Source: SLRI01 sp942491185
GTDB lineage: Bacteria > Pseudomonadota > Alphaproteobacteria > Geminicoccales > Geminicoccaceae
NCBI GenBank assembly: GCA_942491185.1
Contig: CALOAB010000021.1
Coordinates: 558,001 to 622,000 of the forward strand
Length of the DNA: 64,000 nt
Direction of reading: 5' to 3'
Shown here piece after piece: positions 16,410 through 28,187 of the stretch; position 1 is the first letter of the stretch; each line of letters starts with the position of its first letter. The notes beneath the pieces were generated by a model. The model was not told where the DNA came from. It made no database searches and saw only the letters and a program-made list of their open reading frames with translations. The translations under genes were made by a program, and so were the position numbers.

Positions 16410-18331
16410 ATGAGCGTTGGCGGCGACGGCTTGACCATGGTCGACGACTGGCCGGAGGCTGACGAGGCGGCGTGGCTCGCCCTGGTCGAGAAAACGCTCA
16501 AGGGAGCACCCTTCGAGCGCCTGGTCGGCAAGACGGCGGACGGGATCGAGATCCAGCCGCTCTACCGGGCACCTTCGCCGAAATCGGGTGTGCCGGGTGC
16601 AGCGCCCTATTGGCGCGGTGCCACGGCTGCCGGCCAGACGGTGCATGGCTGGGATATCCGCCAGCGGCACGAGCATCCAGACCCGGCGGTTTCCAATAAG
16701 GCCATTCTCGAGGATCTCGAGCACGGCGTTCGCTCGATCGTGCTCAAGCTCGATACGGCTTATGCCCAGGGCGAGGACGAGCCCGACGGGGTGATGGCCT
16801 ATGACGAGGCCGGGCTGGCAGCCCTCCTCGATGGGGTTCTGCTCGATCTGGCGGCCTTCGAGCTCGATGCGCCGGGCCGCGGTGTCGAGGCGGCCGAGGC
16901 GTTCATGGCGCTGATGACCACGCGCGGTCACGACCCGGCGACGATCAGGGCCGATATCGGGCTCGATCCGATCGGTGCGGTGGCGCTGGGCAGGGCCGAG
17001 GCGGAGACGGCGGTCGAGGGCACGGTCGAGCTGCTGCACAAGACGATCGGCGCCTGGCCCAAGCTCGGCCTCCTGCATGTCGATGGCGAGATCTACCACG
17101 CCGCCGGCGCCAGCGAGGCCGAGGAGCTCGCCGCCACCATCGCCACCGGCATCGATTATCTCCGGGCGGCCGACAATGCCGGGCTCGGACCCGACCTGCT
17201 GGCGCCCCGGATGCGGTTCACGATCGCCGCGGACGCCGATATCTTTCTCACCATCGCCAAGTGTCGCGCGGCGCGGCGGCTCTGGGCCGAGGTGACCGAG
17301 GCGTGCGGCCTGTCCCATGTGCCGATGCGGCTCGAGCTCAAGACGGCGTCACGCATGCTGACCCGCCGCGATCCTTACGTGAACATGCTCAGGACCACGG
17401 CCGCCTGCTTCGCCGCTGCCATTGGCGGGGCCGCAACCGTGACGGTGCTGCCGTTCGACGGCGCCTGGGGCGAAGGTGGCCGGGTCGGCCGGCGGATCGC
17501 GCGCAACATCCATCACATCTTGATGGAGGAGAGCCATCTCCACCGGGTGATCGATCCCGCCGGCGGCAGCTACTATGTCGAGGCGTTGAGCCGTGAGCTG
17601 GCCGCCAAGGCCTGGCCGATGGTCCAGGGCATCGACGGCGAGGGCGGCATGCTGGCGGCGCTTCGCCAGGGCATGGTGCAGGATACCATCGCCCACACCT
17701 ACATCAACCGGCTGTCGGATCTCGCCCACCGGCGCGAGCCGGTCACCGGGGTCAGCACGTTTCCCGATCTCGCGGAAAAGCCGCTGCACCCGGATGTCGA
17801 CCTGCCGCCCGAGCTTTTCGAGGCGGCGAAGGGGCATGTCGGCGAGCGGGTGGCGCCCCGGCCCATTGCCGCGACCTTGCATCCGATGCGCCTGGCGCAG
17901 GGCTTCGAGCGGCTGCGCGACCTGAGCGACGTGGCGATGGCCGAGAAAGGCCGAAGGCCGCAGGTTCTGCTGGTCGGGCTGGGCCCTCTGGCCCGTCATT
18001 CGGCCGAGCTCTCCTGGGTGCAAAACGCATTCGCTGCCGGCGGCATCGAGAGCGTGCTCGCCCCGATCGAGACGGACGAAGCAGCGATCATCGCGGCCAT
18101 GGCGGATGCCAAGACCACGATTGCGTGCGTTTGCGGGATCAACCGCAAGGCCCCGGACGAGGCAGCACCAGTGGTCAAGGCGCTGCATGGCCATGGCGCT
18201 GTGGCCGTCTACGCCGCTGGCCGGCCTGATCCGGCGCTCAAGGAGATCGGGATTGACGGGTTTGTCTATACCGGCGTCAATCTGCTAGGCCTTCTCGAAG
18301 ATGTGCAGTCGCTGCTGCTGGGAGATGCCGC

Positions 18332-18335
<4 letters not shown>
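16410..18335 (+). CDS. mutA: Methylmalonyl-CoA mutase, small (beta) subunit
   Basis: A 641-residue non-catalytic partner of the B12 enzyme that interconverts (R)-methylmalonyl-CoA and succinyl-CoA. Starts at ATG 16410 behind GGGAGGGGC. Mutase-like barrel with IQPLYRAP, PYWRGATAAGQTVHGWDIRQRHEHPDP, TAACFAAAIGGAATVTVLPFDGAWG and ILMEESHLHRVIDPAGGSYYVEALS; the C-terminal B12-like domain (~520-640) lacks the DxHxxG cobalamin-ligand motif, as expected for this subunit. ATGA overlap with the large-subunit gene ensures stoichiometric translation. Confidence 0.92.
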
Positions 18336-20527
<2,192 letters not shown>

Positions 20528-20536
20528 CCTCTCATC

Positions 20537-21535
20537 TTGGTCGAGCTACCGTCGATTGCCACGCTCGAGGCTGGCATCCGCTCCGGCAATCGGGCGGTGC
20601 TGGCGCGGGCCATCACGCTGGTCGAGAGCCGCAACCCGGCGCATCGGGCGCGGGCCAAGGCCTTGCTCGAGGCGGTCATCCCGCATGCCGATCCGGTCCA
20701 CTCGACCGCTAGGCGGATCGGTATCACCGGCGTGCCCGGGGTCGGCAAGAGCACGCTGATCGACGCGCTCGGCAGCAAGCTCACGGCCGAAGGCCACAAG
20801 GTGGCGGTGCTGGCGGTCGATCCCTCCTCGTCACGCACCGGCGGCTCGATCCTCGGCGACAAGACGCGCATGGCACGGCTAGCGGTCGATCCCGCGAGCT
20901 ACATTCGGCCCTCGCCCTCGGGCGGGGCCTTGGGCGGCGTCTCGCGGATGACGCGGGAGACCATGCTGCTCTGCGAGGCGGCGGGGTTCGACGTCGTAAT
21001 CGTCGAGACGGTGGGTGTGGGCCAGTCCGAGGTGATGGTCGCCGGGATGGTCGACTTCTTCCTCGTTATGATGCTGCCCGGCGCCGGCGATGACCTGCAG
21101 GGCATCAAGAAGGGGATATTGGAGCTGGCCGATCTCATCTCCGTCAACAAGGCGGAGGGTGACAACCGGTTTCGCGCCGAGCAGGCAGCGTCGCACTACC
21201 GGCGTGCGCTCGCCATTCTCGAGCCGGCGTCAACCGACTGGCAACCGCCGGTCATGCTCTTGAGCGCGCTCGAGGGCGAGGGGCTGGACCAGCTCTGGTC
21301 GTCCATCGAGCAGCATCGCGCCACGCTCGCCAAGTCGGGTGCCTTGCAGGCCAAGCGCAGCGATCAGCAGCGGCGCTGGCTCTGGCAGATCCTGCAGGCC
21401 GGGCTCGAGGAGCGCCTGCGGCTCGGGCTGAAGGACGAGCTGGTAGCGCTCGAAGCCGCCGTGGCGGCGGGCGAGACGACACCGGGGAACGCGGCCGAGC
21501 AGCTGCTGGCGCGGCTGTTCGGCAGCCACGGGTAG
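20537..21535 (+). CDS. meaB: Methylmalonyl-CoA mutase-associated GTPase MeaB
   Basis: A 332-residue G3E GTPase that guards and reactivates the mutase. Walker A GVPGVGKSTLIDALG (~70), AVLAVDPSSSRTGGSILGDKTRM, Walker B region VIVETVGVGQSEVMV, NKAEGDN as base-specificity motif, and the C-terminal dimerisation arm. TTG start at 20537, 9 nt behind mutB. One operon with mutAB. Confidence 0.95.
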   Translation: MVELPSIATLEAGIRSGNRAVLARAITLVESRNPAHRARAKALLEAVIPHADPVHSTARRIGITGVPGVGKSTLIDALGSKLTAEGHKVAVLAVDPSSSRTGGSILGDKTRMARLAVDPASYIRPSPSGGALGGVSRMTRETMLLCEAAGFDVVIVETVGVGQSEVMVAGMVDFFLVMMLPGAGDDLQGIKKGILELADLISVNKAEGDNRFRAEQAASHYRRALAILEPASTDWQPPVMLLSALEGEGLDQLWSSIEQHRATLAKSGALQAKRSDQQRRWLWQILQAGLEERLRLGLKDELVALEAAVAAGETTPGNAAEQLLARLFGSHG

Positions 21536-21536
21536 C

Positions 21537-22094
21537 CTAAAAGATGCCGAACGAGCCGCCGAGCCCGACGCCGAAACTGCCGCCGAAGACGTTGAGGCCG
21601 TAGGTCTGCTGGTAGTCGTCGGGCACGAGCCGGCCGGTCATCCGCCAGATCAGCCGCTCCGAGGCGCCGCCCGGCTCGCTGCCGGCCATCGAGACGGCTC
21701 GATCGCCGTCGCAAAACGCGGCTTTGACGAAGTAGGGGCCAACGGTCGAGCGATCTTCCAGCGGGTCGCCGCAGAGCGAGGTGTTGGTGCCGGTGAAGTC
21801 GAAGACGAAGCGGCGCGCGGCGTCGCCCTCGTCGGTGGCGGTGAAGGAGAGGCCGGTGGCGCCCTGCTCGACGGCACGCAGCATTGTCGGCGGGGAGACC
21901 GGTGGGTCGCCGCGCCAGGTGACCAGCACGGGCCCTTCCGCAGCGGCGGCGGCCAGGAGCTGGCGGGCCTCGATCGGGTCGGAGCCGGGGTCGAGGGCCA
22001 CATCCGGGCTGCTGGCGCAGGCTGTGAGCGCCAGGACGACAAGCCCGAAGGCTGTTGCCCGGAGGGTGGAGCGAACGCGCTTGGAGCGCTGCAT
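21537..22094 (-). CDS. Predicted lipoprotein, unknown function
   Basis: A 185-residue exported protein: n-region MQRSKRVRSTLR, hydrophobic ATAFGLVVLALTAC with lipobox L-T-A-C (Cys ~25). The mature part has a repeated theme of FVFDFTGTNTSLCGDPLEDRSTVGPYFVKAAFCDGD with two cysteines and ends in a Gly/Phe-rich tail (NVFGGSFGVGLGGSFGIF). No family recognised. ATG 22094 was preferred to the longer frame (22127) because the signal peptide starts there. Convergent with meaB, 1 nt apart. Confidence 0.7.
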   Translation of the reverse strand: MQRSKRVRSTLRATAFGLVVLALTACASSPDVALDPGSDPIEARQLLAAAAAEGPVLVTWRGDPPVSPPTMLRAVEQGATGLSFTATDEGDAARRFVFDFTGTNTSLCGDPLEDRSTVGPYFVKAAFCDGDRAVSMAGSEPGGASERLIWRMTGRLVPDDYQQTYGLNVFGGSFGVGLGGSFGIF

Positions 22095-22213
22095 TGTGTC
22101 GTCGATCCTCAAAGTGCGACCGTGCAATGGACGCGTGACAAGAGATACTTAGAGTTATGATATCACGCGAGGCGCGAAGCTGACATTAGAGACATTCCGA
22201 AATCGGAGGCGCC

Positions 22214-22585
22214 ATGGCCGTTCGCCGCATCGTTGCCAACGTCGAGGCAGAGGATCTGCAGTCGGCGCGGGGGTTCTACCAGGATCTCCTCGGGCTCGAG
22301 CTGGTCATGGACCATGGCTGGATCATCACTTTTGCGGCCGACGGTGCGGCGCGGCCACAGATCAGCATCGCCAGCGAGGGCGGCTCGGGCACCGCGGTGC
22401 CGGATCTGTCGATCGAGGTGGACGATGTCGAGGCGGTCCTCCAGCGCGCGCAAAGCGCCGGGCTCGAGATTCTCTATGGGCCCGTTACCGAGCCCTGGGG
22501 CGTCAGGCGGTTCTTTGTCCGCGACCCGTTCGGCAAGCTCGTCAACATCCTGGCGCACACGGAGCCGCCGCCCGCGCCGGATTAA
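22214..22585 (+). CDS. VOC/glyoxalase-bleomycin resistance superfamily protein
   Basis: A 123-residue single VOC module pair: NVEAEDLQSARGFYQDLLGLELVMDHGWIITFAA (first beta-alpha-beta-beta-beta) and DVEAVLQRAQSAGLEILYGPVTEPWGVRRFFVRDPFGKLVNILAH (second), with the typical RDPFGKLVNI end. Metal-dependent dioxygenase, isomerase or binding protein; substrate not predictable. Confidence 0.85.
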   Translation: MAVRRIVANVEAEDLQSARGFYQDLLGLELVMDHGWIITFAADGAARPQISIASEGGSGTAVPDLSIEVDDVEAVLQRAQSAGLEILYGPVTEPWGVRRFFVRDPFGKLVNILAHTEPPPAPD

Positions 22586-22706
22586 CCTTCTGGCGCCTTC
22601 TCGTGCGCCTCGGGCACTGTCTCGCAGCGAGTGGTGTGGCAGATGCTGTAGAGTGCTGCCTGGATCGCCGCTTGGGCGATCCGCGGTGCCGTTGCGCGGA
22701 TGGACG

Positions 22707-22943
22707 ATGCGGACGACCTCGATAACGCTGGCCCTGCTCGGGCTCGTCGGTTGCAGTGGGCACGAGGTGGTGCCGGTCGAGGATGGACCGGGGTCCACCG
22801 TCACGCTCTACTGCTACCAGACGCTCGCCGATCCGGGCTGCTACCTCTCCCCGGATCCCGGGCGCGGCAACACCCTGCTGGGCATCGTCGACGTGCCCTG
22901 GACGCGCGAGATCGCGCTGATCGCGTCTCCGGACGCCGAGTGA
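22707..22943 (+). CDS. Small lipoprotein, 78 aa
   Basis: ATG 22707 gives MRTTSITLALLGLVGCSGHE, a short lipoprotein signal with lipobox L-V-G-C at residue ~16. The mature part, EVVPVEDGPGSTVTLYCYQTLADPGCYLSPDPGRGN..., has two further cysteines. Pattern resembles small alphaproteobacterial outer-membrane lipoproteins of unknown role. Ribosome site weak. Confidence 0.62.
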   Translation: MRTTSITLALLGLVGCSGHEVVPVEDGPGSTVTLYCYQTLADPGCYLSPDPGRGNTLLGIVDVPWTREIALIASPDAE

Positions 22944-23104
22944 CGGCCTGAGCCCTGGCCGCCAGGCGGGCCGATTCTCACGAACATGCACGACGTCTCA
23001 CGATCATGCGACACTGGCGGTGCGCGCGCTGCGTCGGGCCTGTGTCTTTGCTACCCTTTCCCCCTTCACGTCGGAGTGGATTCCGACCGATTGGGGAGAG
23101 CGAG

Positions 23105-23557
23105 ATGCATGGGTTTGCCAACCGCATGGCGCTGATGCTCGGCGCGCTCGCGATGAGTGCGGGTGCCTTGGCTGTGGATGCTGGGGCTCAGGATGCAGCG
23201 GACGTCACCCAGCCCGAAGGCTGGGCGCTGCCGGAGGGCGACCGTGCCGCCCTCGTGGCGCGTGGCGCCGCACTCTTTGACGATCCATCGATCGGCGAGA
23301 GCGGCGCCGCCTGCACCACCTGCACCACCTGCCACACCGATTTCGAGAACTACAACGACACCTTCCTCCAGCCCTACCCGCACGGCGTGGCCATGGGCCA
23401 GAACATGTTCGCCATGGACGAGGTGACAGCCGTGGAGATGGTCCAGCTCTGCATGGTCGTGCCCATGGCGACCGAGCCCTATGCCTGGGACAGCGACGAC
23501 CTGGCGGCGCTCACCGCCTATGTCGAGGACGAGCAGGAGCGCTTCATCGCGCGGTAG
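23105..23557 (+). CDS. Exported monohaem cytochrome c-like protein
   Basis: A 150-residue periplasmic protein: signal peptide MHGFANRMALMLGALAMSAG with cleavage after VDAGAQ region, then a cytochrome c fold with LVARGAALFDDPSIGESGAACTTC-TTCH (the CxxCH haem motif C-T-T-C-H, preceded by an extra CTTC) and the C-terminal helix DLAALTAYVEDEQERF. A Met in the MVVPMATEPYAW segment may be the axial ligand. GGGGAGAGCGAG precedes the ATG. Redox partner unknown. Confidence 0.82.
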   Translation: MHGFANRMALMLGALAMSAGALAVDAGAQDAADVTQPEGWALPEGDRAALVARGAALFDDPSIGESGAACTTCTTCHTDFENYNDTFLQPYPHGVAMGQNMFAMDEVTAVEMVQLCMVVPMATEPYAWDSDDLAALTAYVEDEQERFIAR

Positions 23558-23766
23558 CTGTTGCGGCGGGGCTTCAACCGACCGGGCTTCCTTACCTGCA
23601 GATCGAGTTCGAGGATCACCGCCCAGCCGCGGAGCAAGGGCGCCACGCAGGCCGAGGAAGACGCGGCCGTCCTTGGCGGCCCGGCCTCGGCTCTGTTGCG
23701 GGCGATTGGGTGCGGTTCGCCCGCTTCTTCGGCAGGGCTGGCTTGCGGGAGACTTGGACTTCCCTT

Positions 23767-24156
23767 TCAGGCGTTTTGCTTGTCGGCGTCGATCTCGACG
23801 TCCTCGCGCTCGCTCTCCAGATGCTCGATCAGCAGGTTGACGTTGCGGCGATTGGCCTTCCAGCGGAGATCGGCGATGTCGCCGACCAGCGGCACGAGCC
23901 CGACCAGCGTGTCGACCCCGACATTGACGCCCATGTGCGCGAGCTTCGCCGGTGGCACGCCGAGGCGCCGTGCCTCGTTGACGATATAGAGTGCCAGCAG
24001 GGTCGTGGCCGCGTCGCCGATGCCCGGCACCAGGCCGATGATGCCGTCGAAGCCGAGGCGCCAGCCGATGATAGGAATGCGAAAGCGGTCGTCGAGCCAG
24101 TAGGCCAGCTGCTTTTGCCGCTCCAGCGCGCGGTCCTTGTCGGATGGGTTGTCCAT
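23767..24156 (-). CDS. DUF4112 domain membrane protein
   Basis: A 129-residue protein with LAYWLDDRFRIPIIGWRLGFDGIIGLVPGIGD (the family's DxxFRIPGTxxRxGLDxxxGLIPGxGD pattern), a helix TTLLALYIVNEARRLG and a second GVDTLVGLVPLVGDIADLRWKANRRN. Function unknown. Two nucleotides separate it from the upstream Pmp3-like gene, so they form one unit. Confidence 0.88.
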   Translation of the reverse strand: MDNPSDKDRALERQKQLAYWLDDRFRIPIIGWRLGFDGIIGLVPGIGDAATTLLALYIVNEARRLGVPPAKLAHMGVNVGVDTLVGLVPLVGDIADLRWKANRRNVNLLIEHLESEREDVEIDADKQNA

Positions 24157-24158
24157 GG

Positions 24159-24317
24159 TCAGCGGCGGGCGATGATCCAGACGGCGTGGATGATGCCGGG
24201 AATGTAGCCCAGCAAGGTGAGCAGAATGTTGATCCAGAATTGCGGGCCGATGCCGACCTGCAGGAACACGCCGAGCGGCGGCAGCAGAACTGAGAGGATG
24301 ATGCGAACGAGGTCCAT
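24159..24317 (-). CDS. YqaE/Pmp3 (UPF0057) small membrane protein
   Basis: 52 residues, two membrane helices with the family core LPPLGVFLQVGIGPQFWINILLTLLGYIPGIIHAVWII. Members of this family help membrane-potential and salt/cold stress tolerance in bacteria, yeast and plants. ATG at 24315-24317; too short for the usual ORF cut-off but unmistakable. Confidence 0.93.
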   Translation of the reverse strand: MDLVRIILSVLLPPLGVFLQVGIGPQFWINILLTLLGYIPGIIHAVWIIARR

Positions 24318-24442
24318 GGTGCTCGTCTTCCCGAAGCGAAGGAGGCAGCTCGCCCGGAGAGCGAGACGCGAGCATGAGCAACGCCCGGCGGTCGAGAAGG
24401 TTGCGCCCTGAGGCTGGCGGCGCGGTCGCCGTTCGGGTGGGG

Positions 24443-24895
24443 CTACTCGTTGGCCTCGGGCGGGAGGAAGTCGACGTCGTGGGCGGCGGACAGCTTCACG
24501 ACCTCCTCGACGTCGGCGAGATCGTGCAGGCTGTCGAAGAGATCGGCGAGCTTGCCGGCGGGGGACACCCAGAAGAGGGCGCGGGCCGGCTTGTCCGACT
24601 TGTTGAAGTAGCCGTGCGGGATGCCGCGTGGCATGCGGACCAGGTCGCCGGCGCGTGCCTGGGTCCATTCGCCGTCGAGCTTGAGATCCAAGACACCTTC
24701 CTGGACGAGGATGAACTCGTCCTGGTGGGGGTGCACGTGGACCGGCACGAACTGGCCGGGCGCGCTGTTGGTCTCGAAGGCGAAGCTGCTGTCGCAGACG
24801 GCCTTCGGAAAATAGGTCTGGCCGAGGATGTTCCAGCTCTTGCCGGCCTGGCCTTCGCCGTCCCGGGTGATGCCTTTTTCCAGATCGTTGGTCAT
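24443..24895 (-). CDS. Cupin-domain protein
   Basis: A 150-residue single cupin: motif 1 is VHVHPHQDEFILVQEGVLDLKLDGE (two His and a Glu for a metal) and motif 2 is GDLVRMPRGIPHGYFNKSDKPARALFWVSP. The tail DLFDSLHDLADVEEVVKLSAAHDV is helical and is typical of quercetinase-like/oxalate-decarboxylase-related small cupins. Substrate unknown. Confidence 0.85.
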   Translation of the reverse strand: MTNDLEKGITRDGEGQAGKSWNILGQTYFPKAVCDSSFAFETNSAPGQFVPVHVHPHQDEFILVQEGVLDLKLDGEWTQARAGDLVRMPRGIPHGYFNKSDKPARALFWVSPAGKLADLFDSLHDLADVEEVVKLSAAHDVDFLPPEANE

Positions 24896-24965
24896 GTCGT
24901 CTCTCCCATCCTGGTGGCCCGAATGCCGTCGAGGTGATCCAGCCGGCGGTGCGGCTGCCGGCTCC

Positions 24966-27107
24966 TCAATACTTCCCCTGCGCCCGCCTGATGGCGGCTT
25001 GCTTCTGGGAGATGTCGAAGGCTTCGCGCAGCGTGACGACGCCGGCGGCCTCGAGGAGGTCGATGAGGCGCAGCAGGGAGTGGCCGGTGGCGAGGCTGTC
25101 GCCGAGCGCCGTGTGGCGCTCCTCAGCCGCGATCTTGATGGCGAAGCGCTCGGCCAGGGAGTCGAGGGTCAGGCTCTCATTGGCGCCGAAGACGGCGGCT
25201 GCCAGGAGCACGGTATCCAGCACGGGGTTGGTGAAGGTGACGCCGGCATCGGCCTGGCGCAGCGTCAGGAACTTCATGTCGAAGGCGGCGTTGTGGGCGA
25301 CGAGCACGGCGTCGCCGACGAAGCGGTGGAAGCGGGGCAGGATCTCGTTCACCGGCGGGGCGCTGGCCACCATGGCATCGGTGACGCCGTGCACCTCCGA
25401 CGAGACGCGGGGAATGGTGCGGCCGGGGTGGATGAGGGAATTGAAGATCTCGCCCCGGAGCATTCGCCCGTTGACGATGCGAACCCCGGCGATCTGCACC
25501 ATCTCGTCGCCCTTCGAGGGCTCGAGCCCGGTGGTCTCGGTGTCGAAGACCACATAGGTGAGGTCGCGCAGCGGCGTGTCGTCCACCGATGCGCTGCTGG
25601 CGCGGGCGAAGAGGTCGAAGTCGTAGAACTCGGGGCGCGCCTCGAGGCGCTCCAGACCACCCACCCGGGCCGCGTCGAACTCGATCGTCGTGAGCGGCAG
25701 GCGCAGCCGCGACCGGCCCGGGCCAGCGGCTTCGCACCAAAGCTCGGTCTTGTGGCGGCTGAGCACGTCGCTGCCGGTCATGGCACCCAGGCTATCGTCG
25801 AGCCGCTCCTCGAGCCAGGTTTCCAGCGCCTTCACCGGGACCGGCTCACCGCTCCAGGTGATGTCGAGATTGGCCCGCCTGGCGTTGGCCTCGATCGCCA
25901 GGTGAAACTGCTTGCAGCCGGCGAAGACGCAAATGCGGTTCAACAGGCGGTCGGCGAGGTCGACCACGGCAGCGCTGTCGCAGTGCAGCCAGACCTCCTT
26001 GTTTGCGGTCTCGAGCTCGAGCTGGCGGCCCTCGGAGCGGCGCTCGGTGACCAGCTGGAGCAGGGTCGGTGCGAAGACCTGGGTCATCGGCCAGGCGCTC
26101 GACAGCAGGTCGGAGGAGATCTCGTCGAGCCGGTCGAGCCGCTCGGCCAGCGCCTTGCCGTCCTCCTGGAAGGTGGCCCGCGCGGCTGCCCGCTCCTCGG
26201 CGTCCACCGTATCGTCCAGGGTCAAGAGGTCGCCGACCATGGCGAGGTTGGCGACGCGCTGGCGCATGTCGCTGGTGACCTCGTGCAGCATGCGGTCGCG
26301 CCAGATGCCGGCCGCCAGCTCGTCGGTGACGTCCTCGAAGATGACGACGTAGCCGATCGGCTGGTCCGGGCCGCCCTTGCCGTCATTGCCGAGGGTGAGC
26401 GAGACCCGGGCCTTGAGCGTGTAGTTGCCGGTCATGGTGGCGGCGATCACCAGGACGGCCAGGCCGTCGGGGTGGCCGGGGTAGCGGACCTGGGTGAAGC
26501 GGTTCTCGAGCCGGGTCAGGGCGTGGCGGAAGGGCTGCTCGGTGACCACGGCAAAGAACGAGCGGCCGAGGCCGATCTCGCCGGAGACGTGCAGGATCTC
26601 GAGCGCGCGCTGGTTGTAGAGCAGCACCTGGTGGCTGAGATTGCAGATGACCACGCCCTGCTGCAGGTCGCGCAGGATGGTGGCGAGGTACTGGTTCTTT
26701 TGCTCGCTGCCCTGGGTCGCACTGGCGACGGTGCGGCCGACCTCGCGGCGGGTCTCGGTGAAGGCGCTGGTCACCTCCTGCACGACGGGCTCGAGAAAGC
26801 CCAGATAGCGGGCGGTGCCCTTGGGCATGGCGCGCTCGGCCTTGGCGTGGGTCACGGCCTTGAGATGGTTGCCGACGGCGATTATCGGCCGGACCACATG
26901 CTCGTCGAACTTGAGCCAGACCCAGGTCGCAAGGCCGAGCACCACGCCGCCGGCCGCACCGCCCATGAGCACGAGGTCGTCGACCTTGGGTGCGGCTGCC
27001 GTCCGGCCGAGATAGACCATGGCAGCCGCGATCGCGGCACAGCCGCCGATGGCGATCAGCGCGAAGAACAGAAAGACGCGCAGCCTGAGGCTCAGCCTGT
27101 CGTTCAA
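24966..27107 (-). CDS. Membrane PAS-type sensor fused to a DEDDh 3'-5' exonuclease domain
   Basis: About 713 residues. Two N-terminal helices (VFLFFALIAIGGCAAIAAAMVYL; a second near 45-65), a PAS domain (~130-270, VICNLSHQVLLYNQRALEIL), a histidine-kinase-like dimer/ATPase-like middle, then a DnaQ-type exonuclease from ~530: YVVFDTETTGLEP (DEDD motif I), HNAAFDMKFL (II) and HTALGDSLAT (III). This architecture is known beside DUF294/DUF4212 symporter genes. TTG 27107 follows GAAGGGAGC and comes just after the response regulator stop. Role: probably signalling for acetate/short acid uptake; whether the nuclease acts on DNA is unknown. Confidence 0.85.
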   Translation of the reverse strand: MNDRLSLRLRVFLFFALIAIGGCAAIAAAMVYLGRTAAAPKVDDLVLMGGAAGGVVLGLATWVWLKFDEHVVRPIIAVGNHLKAVTHAKAERAMPKGTARYLGFLEPVVQEVTSAFTETRREVGRTVASATQGSEQKNQYLATILRDLQQGVVICNLSHQVLLYNQRALEILHVSGEIGLGRSFFAVVTEQPFRHALTRLENRFTQVRYPGHPDGLAVLVIAATMTGNYTLKARVSLTLGNDGKGGPDQPIGYVVIFEDVTDELAAGIWRDRMLHEVTSDMRQRVANLAMVGDLLTLDDTVDAEERAAARATFQEDGKALAERLDRLDEISSDLLSSAWPMTQVFAPTLLQLVTERRSEGRQLELETANKEVWLHCDSAAVVDLADRLLNRICVFAGCKQFHLAIEANARRANLDITWSGEPVPVKALETWLEERLDDSLGAMTGSDVLSRHKTELWCEAAGPGRSRLRLPLTTIEFDAARVGGLERLEARPEFYDFDLFARASSASVDDTPLRDLTYVVFDTETTGLEPSKGDEMVQIAGVRIVNGRMLRGEIFNSLIHPGRTIPRVSSEVHGVTDAMVASAPPVNEILPRFHRFVGDAVLVAHNAAFDMKFLTLRQADAGVTFTNPVLDTVLLAAAVFGANESLTLDSLAERFAIKIAAEERHTALGDSLATGHSLLRLIDLLEAAGVVTLREAFDISQKQAAIRRAQGKY

Positions 27108-27111
27108 GGGC

Positions 27112-27528
<417 letters not shown>

Positions 27529-28187
27529 CGTGCATGCTCCCTGATCAGTGGCGTGGTCTTGCTGGTGGTTGGTGCGCCGTTTCGGCTTGTTTTTTCTTGG
27601 GCGCAGACGACCCGGCGCACGGGATCGTCCGGCTCGAGCGTCACCCAGTCGGGATCGACCGGGCGGCCCTGCTCGTCAAATGTGAAGTCGTTTCCGACAT
27701 CGGCACGCCTGGGCTCGTTGCAATCGAAGAGCTGCTGCGTCTCGACGGTCGGGTAATAGCGGGTGACGAGGTAGATGACGGCAAACGCCATGTCGTCGAC
27801 CGACGGGTTGTGGCGGATCTTGTCGAGGTCGACCGCGGCGAAGCGGTCCTGGCGTGGCAGGATGTAGGTCCATGGCTGCATCGGGTGCTTCGAGCGGTAA
27901 CGCTCGGCGACGACGACGTGGCTTGGCAGCTCGGCCGTCGTCCGGTCGATCCAGGTGTAGTCGGACCAGATATGGAAGCTGAACATGGCGAAGCCGGCAG
28001 CGGCGGGCAGCGTCCATTTGGGCAGCGTCCGCCGGCTCACCCGAAAGAAGATGAGCACCACGCAGGCGGCGGTGACGCCCACCATCAGCGTGCCGATCAG
28101 GGTCCAGATCAACGGTCGCGACCGCTTGCGGGCACCGGCCCGGCTCTGGGCATGGCTGGCGGTGGCTGTGCTGCCATGGACCGCTGC

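Noticed and set aside
14598..17318. 906-codon minus-strand open frame
   Set aside because: Spans four well-identified plus-strand genes and codes for low-information Arg/His-rich peptide; a GC-skew shadow.
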